A DNA stretch of 64,000 nucleotides from Thiosocius sp963736445 (GTDB lineage Bacteria; Pseudomonadota; Gammaproteobacteria; Chromatiales; Chromatiaceae), in NCBI GenBank assembly GCA_963736445.1, contig CAVTOY010000005.1, positions 1 through 64,000 on the forward strand, in the 5' to 3' direction. The number at the start of each line of letters is the position of its first letter. The stretch's first letter is position 1. The notes below the pieces were generated by a model that was given only the letters and a program-made list of their open reading frames with translations, was not told the origin of the DNA and did no database searches. The position numbers were made by a program, and so were the translations under genes. Shown in pieces: positions 26,604 through 34,742 of the stretch.

Positions 26604-27269
26604 ATGACCCTGCACAGGGGCCACAGCTTTTTCAGTGGCGTGCTGCTGGGTATGGCGGTCAGCTTCATCGTCGGGCTGATCGTTCTCTACCTGCTGACGG
26701 TGCACGGGATATTCTCGGTGTCCGTGCTCGAGGTGCCACGGATCGAGATCCTGTTTGAATGGAGCCGGCGCAACCTCGGCCTGTCGATCCTGCCTTTCGG
26801 GATCACCCTGGTCCTGTACATCTACAGTCTGCGGGCATTGCAGCGGCGCCTCGACGACAACGGCTCACTGGACGAGGTCAGCCAGCTCGAGCATCTTGCC
26901 GATGTCTGGACCAGCCTGTTCTTCGGTATCGGCGTGATCTGGACGGCGATCGGTATGCGCAGCGCCCTACTCTATGCACTCGGTGATCCGGGAGTGGCCG
27001 CGGATGCCGGTGCCTACGCCGTGCTGCAGCGCCTGGTCGATGGCGGCATCCTGACCGCGCTGACGACCACCATCGTCGGCGGCGTGGGTGGCTATGTCAT
27101 GCGGGTGATCAAGAGCTCGCTGATGGGTACCCGTCTGAGCCGCTATTACGAGGAACAGGAACAGCAGCATGCCAGTCGCGTCGAGGCGCTGCTGTGCGAT
27201 ATCCGCGAGTCAATCGACTGCGCTGGCGCCCGCGATCCCACGCTGCCCCTACTGAGGAAGGGACCCTGA
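26604..27269 (+). CDS. MotA/TolQ/ExbB-like membrane protein
   Basis: 221 residues with membrane segments at about 10-32, 57-78, 103-125 and 145-168. The last two carry the signature of proton-channel subunits: VWTSLFFGIGVIWTAIGMRS (compare 'GLLGTVxGM'), then LVDGGILTALTTTIVGGVGG (compare 'GIxxALxTTxxGLxxA'). A cytoplasmic charged loop (RRLDDNGSLDEVSQLEHLAD) precedes TM3 and a short cytosolic tail follows. In ExbB, TolQ and MotA this fold forms the stator ring that channels protons around a TM helix of ExbD/TolR/MotB. The stop overlaps the next start (TGATG), which encodes the expected single-TM partner. Family membership is inferred from pattern, not a search. Confidence 0.65.
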   Translation: MTLHRGHSFFSGVLLGMAVSFIVGLIVLYLLTVHGIFSVSVLEVPRIEILFEWSRRNLGLSILPFGITLVLYIYSLRALQRRLDDNGSLDEVSQLEHLADVWTSLFFGIGVIWTAIGMRSALLYALGDPGVAADAGAYAVLQRLVDGGILTALTTTIVGGVGGYVMRVIKSSLMGTRLSRYYEEQEQQHASRVEALLCDIRESIDCAGARDPTLPLLRKGP

Positions 27270-28246
27270 TGCGGCGGCGACGGTATCCCAAGTATCCACC
27301 GGGTAGCGGTGCGGCAGGTAGTGATACCGAGGCCCTGCAAACCGATGTCATGCGCTTCATGTCCATCATCGGTCTGTGCCTGATGGCGGTGTTTGCCCTC
27401 GTCCAGGGGATTCCGGTGCAGGACAAGGCCAAGACTACACTGGCCCTGCAGGCCGCCAGGTTGCGGGAGGACGTCAGGGTGCAGCAGCTGGAGGCCCGCC
27501 AACTAAAGGCCGTGCTGCAGGCACTGAACGCGGATATGCAGCGCACGCGGAAGTCGCTTGCCGTGGCCGAAAATGACCTCGATCGAGTCGCCGGCCTGAC
27601 ACAGTTCGCACGTGATCAACATGACCGGCTGCAGGCAGAGATGGAAATCCTCGAAGGGCAGCTGGCGCAGGCTAGGCGCGAACTGACGTATATCGAGCAG
27701 GCCGCGACGCAGAAAAAGCAGGATCTCGCGAGTCTGAATGGGCGCTTACTGGGCGCACAGGAGACGCTGCAAGACAGCCGCAGAAGACTCGCGGAACTGC
27801 AGCGGCGGGCAGTGCAGGCGGTGCCTGGTCGGGCGCCCGCGACCCGGCCGGAACCAGGCCAGGTCACCAGACCGGCATCTGACAGGCGGGGCTTTACGCT
27901 GCGGTTTGTCTCCGACGAGGCGCTCGACCGGCTGGTCACCGCGGGCAGCGTCACCCTTTATGCCATGGCAGACCGGCGGGCCTGGCGGCTGTCGCTGGAC
28001 GCCGGCAGCGCGGCGGCTGTGCCCGGACCCTACCCCGGCTGGTTTCACGAGATGTCGGCGGCGACCGTCCCGGAACACTATGTTCAGGGACTCGACAATG
28101 CGCCCGACGGACCCGTCGCGTCGGCTGTTGTGTGGGGGGTCCAGTTGCCGGCCTCCACCCGGGAGGCGCTTGCATCACTCACGCAAGGCCAGCCGAGTGG
28201 CGAGCTGGTGATCCGGGGTGACGGTCGGGTGCTTCTCGGGGACTGA
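27269..28246 (+). CDS. Single-TM coiled-coil protein, candidate ExbD/TolR/MotB analogue
   Basis: 325 residues. A short positively charged N-terminus (MRRRRYPKYP) is followed by one membrane helix, residues ~27-48 (VMRFMSIIGLCLMAVFALVQ), with Asp26 directly before it. ExbD, TolR and MotB carry their proton-accepting Asp at just this place (the 'DVM' start). Residues ~52-185 are a long coiled coil (QDKAKTTLALQAARLREDVR to SRRRLAELQRRAVQ). A Pro-rich linker leads to a periplasmic domain (RGFTLRFVSDEALDRLVTAG ... SGELVIRGDGRVLLGD). No OmpA-type peptidoglycan-binding motif is seen. Translationally coupled to the channel-like gene before it. Confidence 0.6.
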   Translation: MRRRRYPKYPPGSGAAGSDTEALQTDVMRFMSIIGLCLMAVFALVQGIPVQDKAKTTLALQAARLREDVRVQQLEARQLKAVLQALNADMQRTRKSLAVAENDLDRVAGLTQFARDQHDRLQAEMEILEGQLAQARRELTYIEQAATQKKQDLASLNGRLLGAQETLQDSRRRLAELQRRAVQAVPGRAPATRPEPGQVTRPASDRRGFTLRFVSDEALDRLVTAGSVTLYAMADRRAWRLSLDAGSAAAVPGPYPGWFHEMSAATVPEHYVQGLDNAPDGPVASAVVWGVQLPASTREALASLTQGQPSGELVIRGDGRVLLGD

Positions 28247-28250
28247 CGCC

Positions 28251-29678
28251 ATGCATGCCGCAAACCTTATCCTGATGGTAATGCTCGCCCTGCTGCTGGC
28301 CGCCGGCTGCAGCCAGCAGGCGCTGCGTCCCGTGCAGGACGAGGAATCCGCACTGCATGAATGGGTCAAGACCGAGCTTGCACCCTATGTATCACGGCAG
28401 CTTCGAGAGCATCCGCGATTCAGGGGGGAGCCGGTAATAGTCGTGCGCCTCGATGGCGATGATATACAGCCGGACATCGACGCGCTGACGCGCAGCATCC
28501 GCGACCAGCTGATGGACCGCATGCTGAAAACGCCCGGGGTGAATGTGCCCTGGCAACCGCAACAGCAGCCGCAGCAGCATCATCGCCGACTCGACCAGCT
28601 GCAGTGCGGGAGAATACGGGAAGCCGATTATTTTATCGGTATCGAGATTTCCCGTACGACGACGTCGGCGTTCCGCGTCTCGGTACGCGCCCTGGATGTG
28701 CGCGCGGGTGAATGGGTCAGCGGATTCAGTCAGCACTGGTCGGGGAAGCTGACGGCTGCCGAGTTGCGCGCCCTGCAGGTAAGGCGTACCGACGAGTCGC
28801 TGCGGGGTCTGAGGGTGCTGCCCTTCAGCGCCGGGCAGACGGACCTGGCTGCCACCTACCTCGCCAACAATCTCAGTTGCCTGTTGCGACAGGAGGATGT
28901 CGAGGACCTGAAGATCCGGGTGGAAACACCGGGCTCCGATGCCAGGCAGTTGCGTTCACTGCTGGAGCTGATTGGCAACAACCTGTCACGCTACCGCGAG
29001 GTGCAGGTGACCGATAGCGACCGGCAGGCGAACTTTGTACTGCGCGGCGAGATGCACCTGATTCAGCCGAACCTCTACCAGGTCTGGGTCATCCTGCACC
29101 CGAATGGCTCCGGCCTGCATCTTGCGGGCATGGATACCGCAACCTACCTGCGTACCCAGCCTACCGGCAGCACTCCCGCCATGCGCAGCGTGGCGCGTGA
29201 GACCGTTGCACGGAAGCCGACGATCGCGCGCATGGAACTGGTGCGGCGGGCAGACGCCGGTGGACATCCGGATACCTGCGGCAGCGCCCGAACGGGTTGC
29301 CCAGTGCTGGAGATGGATGTCGAGCACGCCGACCGGGTGTTCGTCATTGTGCACGGTAATTGGGACGGCATCAGCAAATTGTCCGGTGACTGCACCAGCA
29401 AGGATGGCGTGCAGGCGCACTCCGGCAGGTTGCTGTACCGCTTTCCCGAATCCCGCTTTGGCGCTTCTGACTGGCCGACGGTTTACGCCATTGCCGTCAA
29501 CGGCACGGGTCCACAGCAGGAACTGGACCGGTTGATGCAGGCTGTACCCGATGCCTGCAGCCCTGCCGCGGATAGCATGACGGATGCGGCCGGCCGGGAT
29601 CGGTGGCTGGACAGGCTTGACCGGGTGATCGCGGCACACCGCGACACCACCGTCTGGACGGCGAGGCGATTGCCATGA
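28251..29678 (+). CDS. Large lipoprotein with tandem CsgG/LpoB/FlgO-like regions
   Basis: 475 residues from ATG 28251. The lipobox is LLLAAGCSQQ. Two related halves follow, each ending in a strand-rich segment: READYFIGIEISRTTTSAFR with VRALDVRAGEWVSGFSQHW, and ANFVLRGEMHLIQPNLYQVW with VILHPNGSGLHLAGMDTATY. This two-strand pattern recalls the fold shared by CsgG, LpoB and FlgO, outer-membrane lipoproteins that act in pores or in activating peptidoglycan synthases. The C-terminal ~150 residues (MDVEHADRVFVIVHGNWDGI ... SDWPTVYAIAVNG) resemble DUF4384-like domains and carry cysteines in CGSARTGC. Assignments are by pattern only. Four bases separate it from the gene before; it overlaps the next. 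Confidence 0.55.
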   Translation: MHAANLILMVMLALLLAAGCSQQALRPVQDEESALHEWVKTELAPYVSRQLREHPRFRGEPVIVVRLDGDDIQPDIDALTRSIRDQLMDRMLKTPGVNVPWQPQQQPQQHHRRLDQLQCGRIREADYFIGIEISRTTTSAFRVSVRALDVRAGEWVSGFSQHWSGKLTAAELRALQVRRTDESLRGLRVLPFSAGQTDLAATYLANNLSCLLRQEDVEDLKIRVETPGSDARQLRSLLELIGNNLSRYREVQVTDSDRQANFVLRGEMHLIQPNLYQVWVILHPNGSGLHLAGMDTATYLRTQPTGSTPAMRSVARETVARKPTIARMELVRRADAGGHPDTCGSARTGCPVLEMDVEHADRVFVIVHGNWDGISKLSGDCTSKDGVQAHSGRLLYRFPESRFGASDWPTVYAIAVNGTGPQQELDRLMQAVPDACSPAADSMTDAAGRDRWLDRLDRVIAAHRDTTVWTARRLP

Positions 29679-30232
29679 TGCGCACGGCGGGGATCTTTCT
29701 AGGCTCGCTGCTGATGCTGGCATTTTTTCTGCTGGTCCTGAATTCAGGCTACCAGCCGCGTCCAATGGAGTCCGCCGCTGACAGTGATTCCCCGATCTGG
29801 ACCGGCCCCGGCGGGCCGCCGACTTCGCCTGAAGTGCCGGACGTGCATGGCGATCACAGCCTTGCAGCGCCGGCTGCAATCGCCGCTGCCGATCCGGGTC
29901 CCGGTCTCATGGATGAGCGCGGATCTGAAGATACGGACCCCGGGCCGGTTGTCGATCCGCAGGCCTGGGATCAGGCCCCGGTTTCCGGTGATACGACCTC
30001 AGGCCATGGCGTCGCGACGCTGTCCCGTTACCCGGTCTGGACACCCTTTCGCAGCCAATGGGCCGCAGCGGGCTTTGCCCGGCGCCTGACACTGGCGACC
30101 GATGTGCCCGTCGAGGTGGTCAATGCTGCAGCGGGCGACTACCAGGTGGTTTTCAGCTACCGGGACGAACGTGAGCGGCACACCATGATCAGGCAGATTG
30201 AAGCGGTGACCGGTCTGGAGCTGGAGCCGTGA
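29675..30232 (+). CDS. Membrane-anchored protein with SPOR-like C-terminal domain
   Basis: 185 residues. A single N-terminal membrane anchor (MMRTAGIFLGSLLMLAFFLL) is followed by a Pro/Asp-rich, probably disordered stretch of ~90 residues. A C-terminal domain follows, WTPFRSQWAAAGFARRLTLA, then PVEVVNAAAGDYQVVFSYRD and ERHTMIRQIEAVTGLEL. The beta-alpha-beta-beta-alpha order and the 'Q...F...A' helix resemble SPOR domains, which bind denuded peptidoglycan. The lytic transglycosylase encoded next has a similar tail. The start overlaps the stop of the lipoprotein gene (ATGA) and its own stop overlaps the transglycosylase start. Confidence 0.6.
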   Translation: MMRTAGIFLGSLLMLAFFLLVLNSGYQPRPMESAADSDSPIWTGPGGPPTSPEVPDVHGDHSLAAPAAIAAADPGPGLMDERGSEDTDPGPVVDPQAWDQAPVSGDTTSGHGVATLSRYPVWTPFRSQWAAAGFARRLTLATDVPVEVVNAAAGDYQVVFSYRDERERHTMIRQIEAVTGLELEP

Positions 30233-31026
30233 TCATGCGACTGCCATGGCTGCCGGCAGCCTGCGTCGCCATACTCTGGGCCCCGGTGGCTGCTGCAAAG
30301 ACAGATCCGCCGATCGATGCCGAGACACTGGAACTGCGCTGGCAGCAGTACGCGATCGGTGCACCACAGACCCGGCCTGCGTTGAATTTCCCCTTTCCAC
30401 ATTGCTTCACCCGCGCGGCCGCCGCGCACGGCCTGCCGGAAACCCTGCTGCTGGCCGTGGCCCGTGGCGAGAGTGATTTCAAGCCGGATGCCCGTTCCAA
30501 GGCCAACGCCATCGGGCTGATGCAGATACTCTGGCCGACAACGGCACGCCACCTGGGGCTGGATCAGATGTCTGAGGTGCTCGATCCCTGCACGAATGTC
30601 GATGCCGGTGCGCGTTACCTGAAGGAATTGCAGCAGCGCTATGAAGGGGACCTGCACCGCACACTAGCTGCCTACAATTACGGCCCTGCACGGATTCCCG
30701 TGACCGGGGGGCGCCTGCCTGACGGGGCGGTCTGGTACAGCGCCTACATCATGCGGCATCTCGATTACGTCCTGAATGGCAGCGGCAAGGCACCCGCTGC
30801 CCCGGCCCGCCAGCACTACGCCGGGCAGGGCCGTCTATTCGTTATTCATTTTTCCCGTCCTTACCGCGCGGCCGCCTTTGTCGAGCGGCTGCAGCCCGGA
30901 TTCGGCGATCTGCGTCTGGACTGGTTTCGCTTGCCCGACGGCGGCTTCGATGTGGTGGTGCTGTATGCCGATGAGACCCAGCGGGGCCGGGGCCGGCAAC
31001 TGCTCGCGCGGCTGGGGTTTCAATGA
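30229..31026 (+). CDS. Lytic transglycosylase (SLT domain) with SPOR-like tail
   Basis: 265 residues from GTG 30229 (an ATG at 30235 is equally possible). After a signal peptide (MIMRLPWLPAACVAILWAPV) the SLT goose-lysozyme fold shows the catalytic Glu81 in LAVARGESDF, the GLMQI motif at 96-100, and AYNYGP at 148-153. It would cleave the MurNAc-GlcNAc bond of peptidoglycan to 1,6-anhydro ends. The last ~70 residues (GRLFVIHFSRPYRAAAFVER ... GGFDVVVLYADETQRGRGRQ) form a second SPOR-like domain similar to the product of the preceding gene. It closes the seven-gene cluster, in which cell-wall opening by this enzyme could let the channel/coiled-coil complex cross the wall. Confidence 0.8.
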   Translation: MIMRLPWLPAACVAILWAPVAAAKTDPPIDAETLELRWQQYAIGAPQTRPALNFPFPHCFTRAAAAHGLPETLLLAVARGESDFKPDARSKANAIGLMQILWPTTARHLGLDQMSEVLDPCTNVDAGARYLKELQQRYEGDLHRTLAAYNYGPARIPVTGGRLPDGAVWYSAYIMRHLDYVLNGSGKAPAAPARQHYAGQGRLFVIHFSRPYRAAAFVERLQPGFGDLRLDWFRLPDGGFDVVVLYADETQRGRGRQLLARLGFQ

Positions 31027-31161
31027 ATAGGGTTATCTGAACTGACAAGCTGTTGTTGGATTCATCCTGCAGGTGCGCCGTCCCCGGCGCGAATCGCGGC
31101 ACGCCGCCGCTCCTGTAAGGGGATTTCTACTGTGACAGCATGAATCGTGCAGGTGAGGTCG

Positions 31162-31560
31162 ATGACAACAACGACAAGCAAATGGATTCTGTTCGCTGCC
31201 TGGTCACTGGGTGGCCTGGCGAGCGCGGAACAATACCAGACCCTTGCGCCGGTTCTGGATGTGGCGCCTGTTCATGAAACGCGCTACGAGCCCGTGCCAC
31301 GCGAGGTATGCACGGAACCGGATGCCGCAGTGCGCGAGTTCGGCGAAATCGCCCCGACCATCGGTGAGGATGTCCGTCGACAGACTAGATTTTGGCAGCA
31401 ACAGCGGCGCTGTAGAATCGTGACCGAGCAGCGCGCGCGTGAACGCCTTACCGGCTACCGCGTGACCTATCGTTATGGCGGCGAGACAAAAACGACGGTA
31501 CTGTCCTATGATCCCGGGGAGCAATTGCGGGTGAATGTGAGCCTTTCGCCGATGCGGTGA
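31162..31560 (+). CDS. Exported protein sharing the tail of glycine-zipper envelope proteins
   Basis: 132 residues from ATG 31162. Signal peptide MTTTTSKWILFAAWSLGGLA. The mature protein has VLDVAPVHETRYEPVPREVC near its start and RARERLTGYRVTYRYGGETK near its end. The protein at 32160-32690 has the same two landmarks (VIDAEPVYETVTVSYPVTEC and EEEQRLTGYQVTYRYDGHMF) but with a glycine-zipper segment between them, which is absent here. The two are therefore paralogues within 1 kb. Likely a periplasmic or outer-membrane protein; function unknown. Confidence 0.7.
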   Translation: MTTTTSKWILFAAWSLGGLASAEQYQTLAPVLDVAPVHETRYEPVPREVCTEPDAAVREFGEIAPTIGEDVRRQTRFWQQQRRCRIVTEQRARERLTGYRVTYRYGGETKTTVLSYDPGEQLRVNVSLSPMR

Positions 31561-31632
31561 TGACTGTCTTTCACTAATCTTCAGTCGCTCACGCAGTCGG
31601 GACTCGTCCTCCTCTACCAGGATGGGCTTGGC

Positions 31633-31977
31633 TCAATGTTTGCGTGAGAGTGTCTGCCCGGTGCGGACGTCGATGTGCATACGCTCTACCCGCCCGTCCT
31701 TGGTCAGTATCTTGATGCGGTAGACCTTGCGGCCATCGACCCGAACGGTTTCCGCGGACAAGATCTTGCCCCGGTATTGCTGGCGTGCCCGCTGTACGGC
31801 CTCGTCCAGGCTGATGCCCTCGTTCCCGGAATGACCGTGTTGCGCCATCGGCAGGAAGGGGTTATCCGAAGGCGACGCCATCACCGGGGTGCTCGCCAGC
31901 ATCAAGGCGAGCCAGCCGGCAAGCAGCGGTCTGAAGGCCCGCGTCCCTCTTCCCGCCGCATTATGCTCGGGTGTCAT
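31633..31977 (-). CDS. Exported PepSY-domain protein
   Basis: 114 residues from ATG 31977; the frame runs upstream to 32076 without support. Signal peptide with FRPLLAGWLALMLASTPVMA. The mature part is a single PepSY domain: GISLDEAVQRARQQYRGKIL, then VRVDGRKVYRIKILTKDGRV and the terminal VRTGQTLS. PepSY proteins in the periplasm are thought to bind or restrain proteases and often sit beside sensor kinases. No kinase is adjacent here. It stands between two paralogous envelope genes. Confidence 0.8.
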   Translation of the reverse strand: MTPEHNAAGRGTRAFRPLLAGWLALMLASTPVMASPSDNPFLPMAQHGHSGNEGISLDEAVQRARQQYRGKILSAETVRVDGRKVYRIKILTKDGRVERMHIDVRTGQTLSRKH

Positions 31978-32159
31978 GTGTCTGTGTGCGGGATCATGAA
32001 TGCCAGTCACCGGATGGTCGGTGTATTTCTTCTCCCGCGGGTCGATGCGTGGAGCCTGGTGAATGAGCGCGGGCAAGTAACGCTGCGTCCGCCCCTTTCA
32101 CAGGTGCTTCTGCGAATGGGGCGGTAGGCGGGTTGGCACTGCTGGCATGCCGTAGCGCA

Positions 32160-32690
32160 TCAAGATTCTCCGGCCGGGGATACCTTGACGCGAACCGGAA
32201 TGTACTTGCCAGGGTGTTCCGTGGTGTGTGTGCGGAACATGTGACCGTCATAACGGTACGTTACCTGATACCCCGTCAGTCGCTGCTCCTCTTCGTACCG
32301 ATCAACGGTCTCGCAGCGCTCCACGTGTTCAACCGTCGGCCGGTACCGGGCGTGTGAGCTTTGCAACCCGTGTCCGAGCGTGGCGCCCAGCAGCGTGCCG
32401 GCAACCGTTAGCGCGGTATCCCCGCGTCTCTTTCTGCCGATCTCGTGGCCGAGCACTCCGCCGAGGATACCGCCGGCAATCGGGGCGACATAGCCGCCAC
32501 GCCTCTGGCCGTCGTGTACGACCCGTTCCAACCGGCACTCGGTTACCGGGTAGGATACTGTAACGGTTTCATACACCGGCTCTGCGTCGATGACCCTGGC
32601 CTGTTCGACGAAGCCGGGCCGGGATACGGCTGGGCCGGACAGGGTCAGTACCGTAATTCCGGTTATCATTGCGATTGATTTGCGGTTCAT
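32160..32690 (-). CDS. Glycine zipper 2TM envelope protein
   Basis: 176 residues with a signal peptide (KSIAMITGITVLTLSGPAVS). The central glycine-zipper hairpin is GGYVAPIAGGILGGVLGHEI with AGTLLGATLGHGLQ. This is the Rickettsia 17-kDa-antigen-like domain that inserts in or packs against the outer membrane. The C-terminus (VERCETVDRYEEEQRLTGYQ, VTYRYDGHMF, PVRVKVSP) is shared with the protein at 31162-31560. Cysteines in TECRLE and VERCET may pair. Probably structural. Confidence 0.8.
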   Translation of the reverse strand: MNRKSIAMITGITVLTLSGPAVSRPGFVEQARVIDAEPVYETVTVSYPVTECRLERVVHDGQRRGGYVAPIAGGILGGVLGHEIGRKRRGDTALTVAGTLLGATLGHGLQSSHARYRPTVEHVERCETVDRYEEEQRLTGYQVTYRYDGHMFRTHTTEHPGKYIPVRVKVSPAGES

Positions 32691-32806
32691 TGACTGCCTC
32701 CTGTCGTGGTTGTGTAACCGGGGAGATACCTCTTTCCCCAGCGTTCACATTCAGAATAGGCAGTGTTCGCTGAACGGATGCTGAACAGGCGGGACTAAGG
32801 TGCAAA

Positions 32807-34102
32807 TCAGATGGAGCCAGTCACGCGTTTCTTGATCCGCCTGAGCCCGATCCAGGCAAAGCCGACCACGAAGGGTAAAGCGATAGCCATGCCGAGTGTC
32901 GCATCGATCGGGAGGCCGCCCTTTTCCAGACCCTTAAGCAAATAACCGACAAGCCCTACCCCATAATAACCAATCGCCATCACAGACAGTCCTTCGACCG
33001 TTTCCTGAAGGCGAAGCTGTAGCTGGGCACGACGATCCATGGACTCCAGCAGCCGGCGATTCTGCTCCTGCAGGGAGACCTCAACGCGGGCACGCAACAG
33101 ACTGGTCAGTCGCGCAGCGCGCTCGGCCAGATCCGACTGCCTGTGTTGGGTCGCTTCGCAAGTAGCGATTGCGGGCGCCAGGCGGCTGTCGAGAAATTCG
33201 CCAAAAGTCTGCAGTCCCTCGATGCGTTGTTGACGCAGTTGATCGAGCCGCTGCCTGACGATCCCATAATAGGCACGCGAGGCGTCGAAGCGATAGGTCG
33301 TGCGCGCAGCGATCGCCTCGATCTCCGTAGCGAGCCCGGTCAGCTCAGCCAGCAGCTCACTCTCGAAACCGGGGTCTGATACTGAGCCCTGGGTGGTCAT
33401 GCGCGATGCCACCAGCGCCAGCCGACGGTCCGCATCACTGAGCGCGGGGGACACCTCCCGCGCCAGCGGGAGCCCGAGCAGGGCCAGAGCCCGATAGCAG
33501 TTGATGTCCAGGAGTCGCTTGGCGAGCCGCCCGGCCTGGTTTTCTGACATGCCGCAGTCCCTAGCAAGGATGCGAAAGAATCCGTCCGAGTGGATCCGCA
33601 GGTCTGACCAGGCACGTGCGGCCCCGGCAACCACCTCCGATCCGATGACGGGGTTGCCGTCGAATAAAGCGACCAGAGCCTGATTATCGCGCTCCGGCAT
33701 CTCGGAGGTCTCAATGGCCATCGAAACGGCGGCGATTACATCGCCGGGTAGGTCGCGCAGCCACTCCTCGGGGATCTGACCGAGCACCGGCTCCGCGAAT
33801 GGATCCGTGTAGGCACCCTGCTCGCTGAAGGTATAGGTGACGAATTCGGTATGACGTTCCCAGCGCAGGCGTGTAGAACCCAAGTCAGCGGCGTAATGCT
33901 GATCGACCGCCTCTGGGATCGGAAGCGCGTAGTGCGACAGGAGCCGCTTGAGATGCTCGACGTTGCGACCCCGGTCGGACTCGCCGCACATCACGGCGAT
34001 ATGCGAGACCCGTTCCGGCGCGCGGAGCGGCTCGTAGATGCGGGCGTGAAGCTCAGCCGCCAAGTTGCGGCGAAGTGGATGCTCTCGGAAGACCAGGGAC
34101 AT
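32807..34102 (-). CDS. DUF3422 membrane-anchored protein
   Basis: 431 residues. The N-terminus MSLVFREHPLRRNLAAELHA with HLKRLLSHYALP matches the DUF3422 family, proteins of about 430 residues widespread in proteobacteria. Two closely spaced membrane segments lie at the C-terminus (GLSVMAIGYYGVGLVGYLLK and LGMAIALPFVVGFAWIGLRR), so most of the protein is cytosolic, with long helices before the anchor (LTSLLRARVEVSLQEQNRRL). Function unknown; the layout resembles CorA-like or chain-length-type helical membrane proteins only superficially. No operon partners. Confidence 0.85.
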   Translation of the reverse strand: MSLVFREHPLRRNLAAELHARIYEPLRAPERVSHIAVMCGESDRGRNVEHLKRLLSHYALPIPEAVDQHYAADLGSTRLRWERHTEFVTYTFSEQGAYTDPFAEPVLGQIPEEWLRDLPGDVIAAVSMAIETSEMPERDNQALVALFDGNPVIGSEVVAGAARAWSDLRIHSDGFFRILARDCGMSENQAGRLAKRLLDINCYRALALLGLPLAREVSPALSDADRRLALVASRMTTQGSVSDPGFESELLAELTGLATEIEAIAARTTYRFDASRAYYGIVRQRLDQLRQQRIEGLQTFGEFLDSRLAPAIATCEATQHRQSDLAERAARLTSLLRARVEVSLQEQNRRLLESMDRRAQLQLRLQETVEGLSVMAIGYYGVGLVGYLLKGLEKGGLPIDATLGMAIALPFVVGFAWIGLRRIKKRVTGSI

Positions 34103-34216
34103 GATTCAAAGATCCGTATTGCACGGTGTGAGTTTAACCTTACAGGTGGGGATGAGAAGCACGAACGCCCCTGTCGCCCAGCGCAACGGGGGTCCTCGGG
34201 CACCGGTCCGGTTGAC

Positions 34217-34375
34217 TCAGGCCTCGTTGAGCGCCCGGGCGAACAGGTCTTGGGGTGGCCGGGTCAGGTAGTCGAGCAGTGTGCGCTGGCCGGTTATATG
34301 TAGCGGTCAACCGGCATGCCGGGTATCAGTTGCGCGGTCTCGACTGGCGGGCAGCGTCGCCTGCGGTTATCCTTC
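34217..34375 (-). pseudogene. HlyD-type membrane fusion protein, C-terminal relic
   Basis: On the minus strand ETAQLIPGMPVDRYI reads up to a TAA; one frame over, HITGQRTLLDYLTRPPQDLF with ARALNEA ends at TGA (34217-34219). This is the usual ending of type I secretion adaptors of the HlyD/PrtE kind ('PGMPVEVFI.TGERTxLxYLxxP'). Nothing upstream supports the rest of the gene. It is a decayed remnant in the gap between the DUF3422 gene and the small acidic protein. Confidence 0.6.
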
Positions 34376-34409
34376 TCCGTCAAAATACACTTCGTAAGCG
34401 GAGACATCG

Positions 34410-34688
34410 ATGACAGACGATTCAAAAGATGCGGGGCTCATCCAGGTGCTGGCGGCGCGAATGGAAAAGATCCGCCTGCCCATGGCGATGTCCCTGAAAG
34501 AAAAAGTCGATCGTGGTGAAACGCTCAACGATTTCGACATCCGCTTCCTCGAGGAGGTGTCCAAGGACTCGCAGGAGATTCGAGGCCTGCTGGAGCGCCA
34601 CCCGGAATGGAATGAACTCGTATCCAAGATTCTCCACCTCTATAAAGAGATCACAGACAAGGCGGTGGAAAACGCCAAGAAGGCCTAG
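34410..34688 (+). CDS. Small acidic cytosolic protein, unknown
   Basis: 92 residues, no signal or membrane segment, with GCGGAGAC before the ATG. Mostly helical and charged: QVLAARMEKIRLPMAMSLKE, GETLNDFDIRFLEEVSKDSQ, ILHLYKEITDKAVENAKKA. I do not recognise the family. It precedes the PPK2 gene by 54 bases on the same strand, so it may be co-expressed with polyphosphate metabolism or a stress response. Confidence 0.7.
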   Translation: MTDDSKDAGLIQVLAARMEKIRLPMAMSLKEKVDRGETLNDFDIRFLEEVSKDSQEIRGLLERHPEWNELVSKILHLYKEITDKAVENAKKA

Positions 34689-34742
34689 CCGAGTTTATCA
34701 CCGCGGGAAAAGTGAATCCCGAGTCACCAAGAGGATCATCAC

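Noticed and set aside
25100..31030. Zorya-type defence system
   Set aside because: The MotA-like/coiled-coil pair recalls ZorAB, but there is no OmpA-like wall-binding domain, no ZorC/D/E and no helicase or nuclease nearby; lipoproteins and a transglycosylase point to an envelope role.
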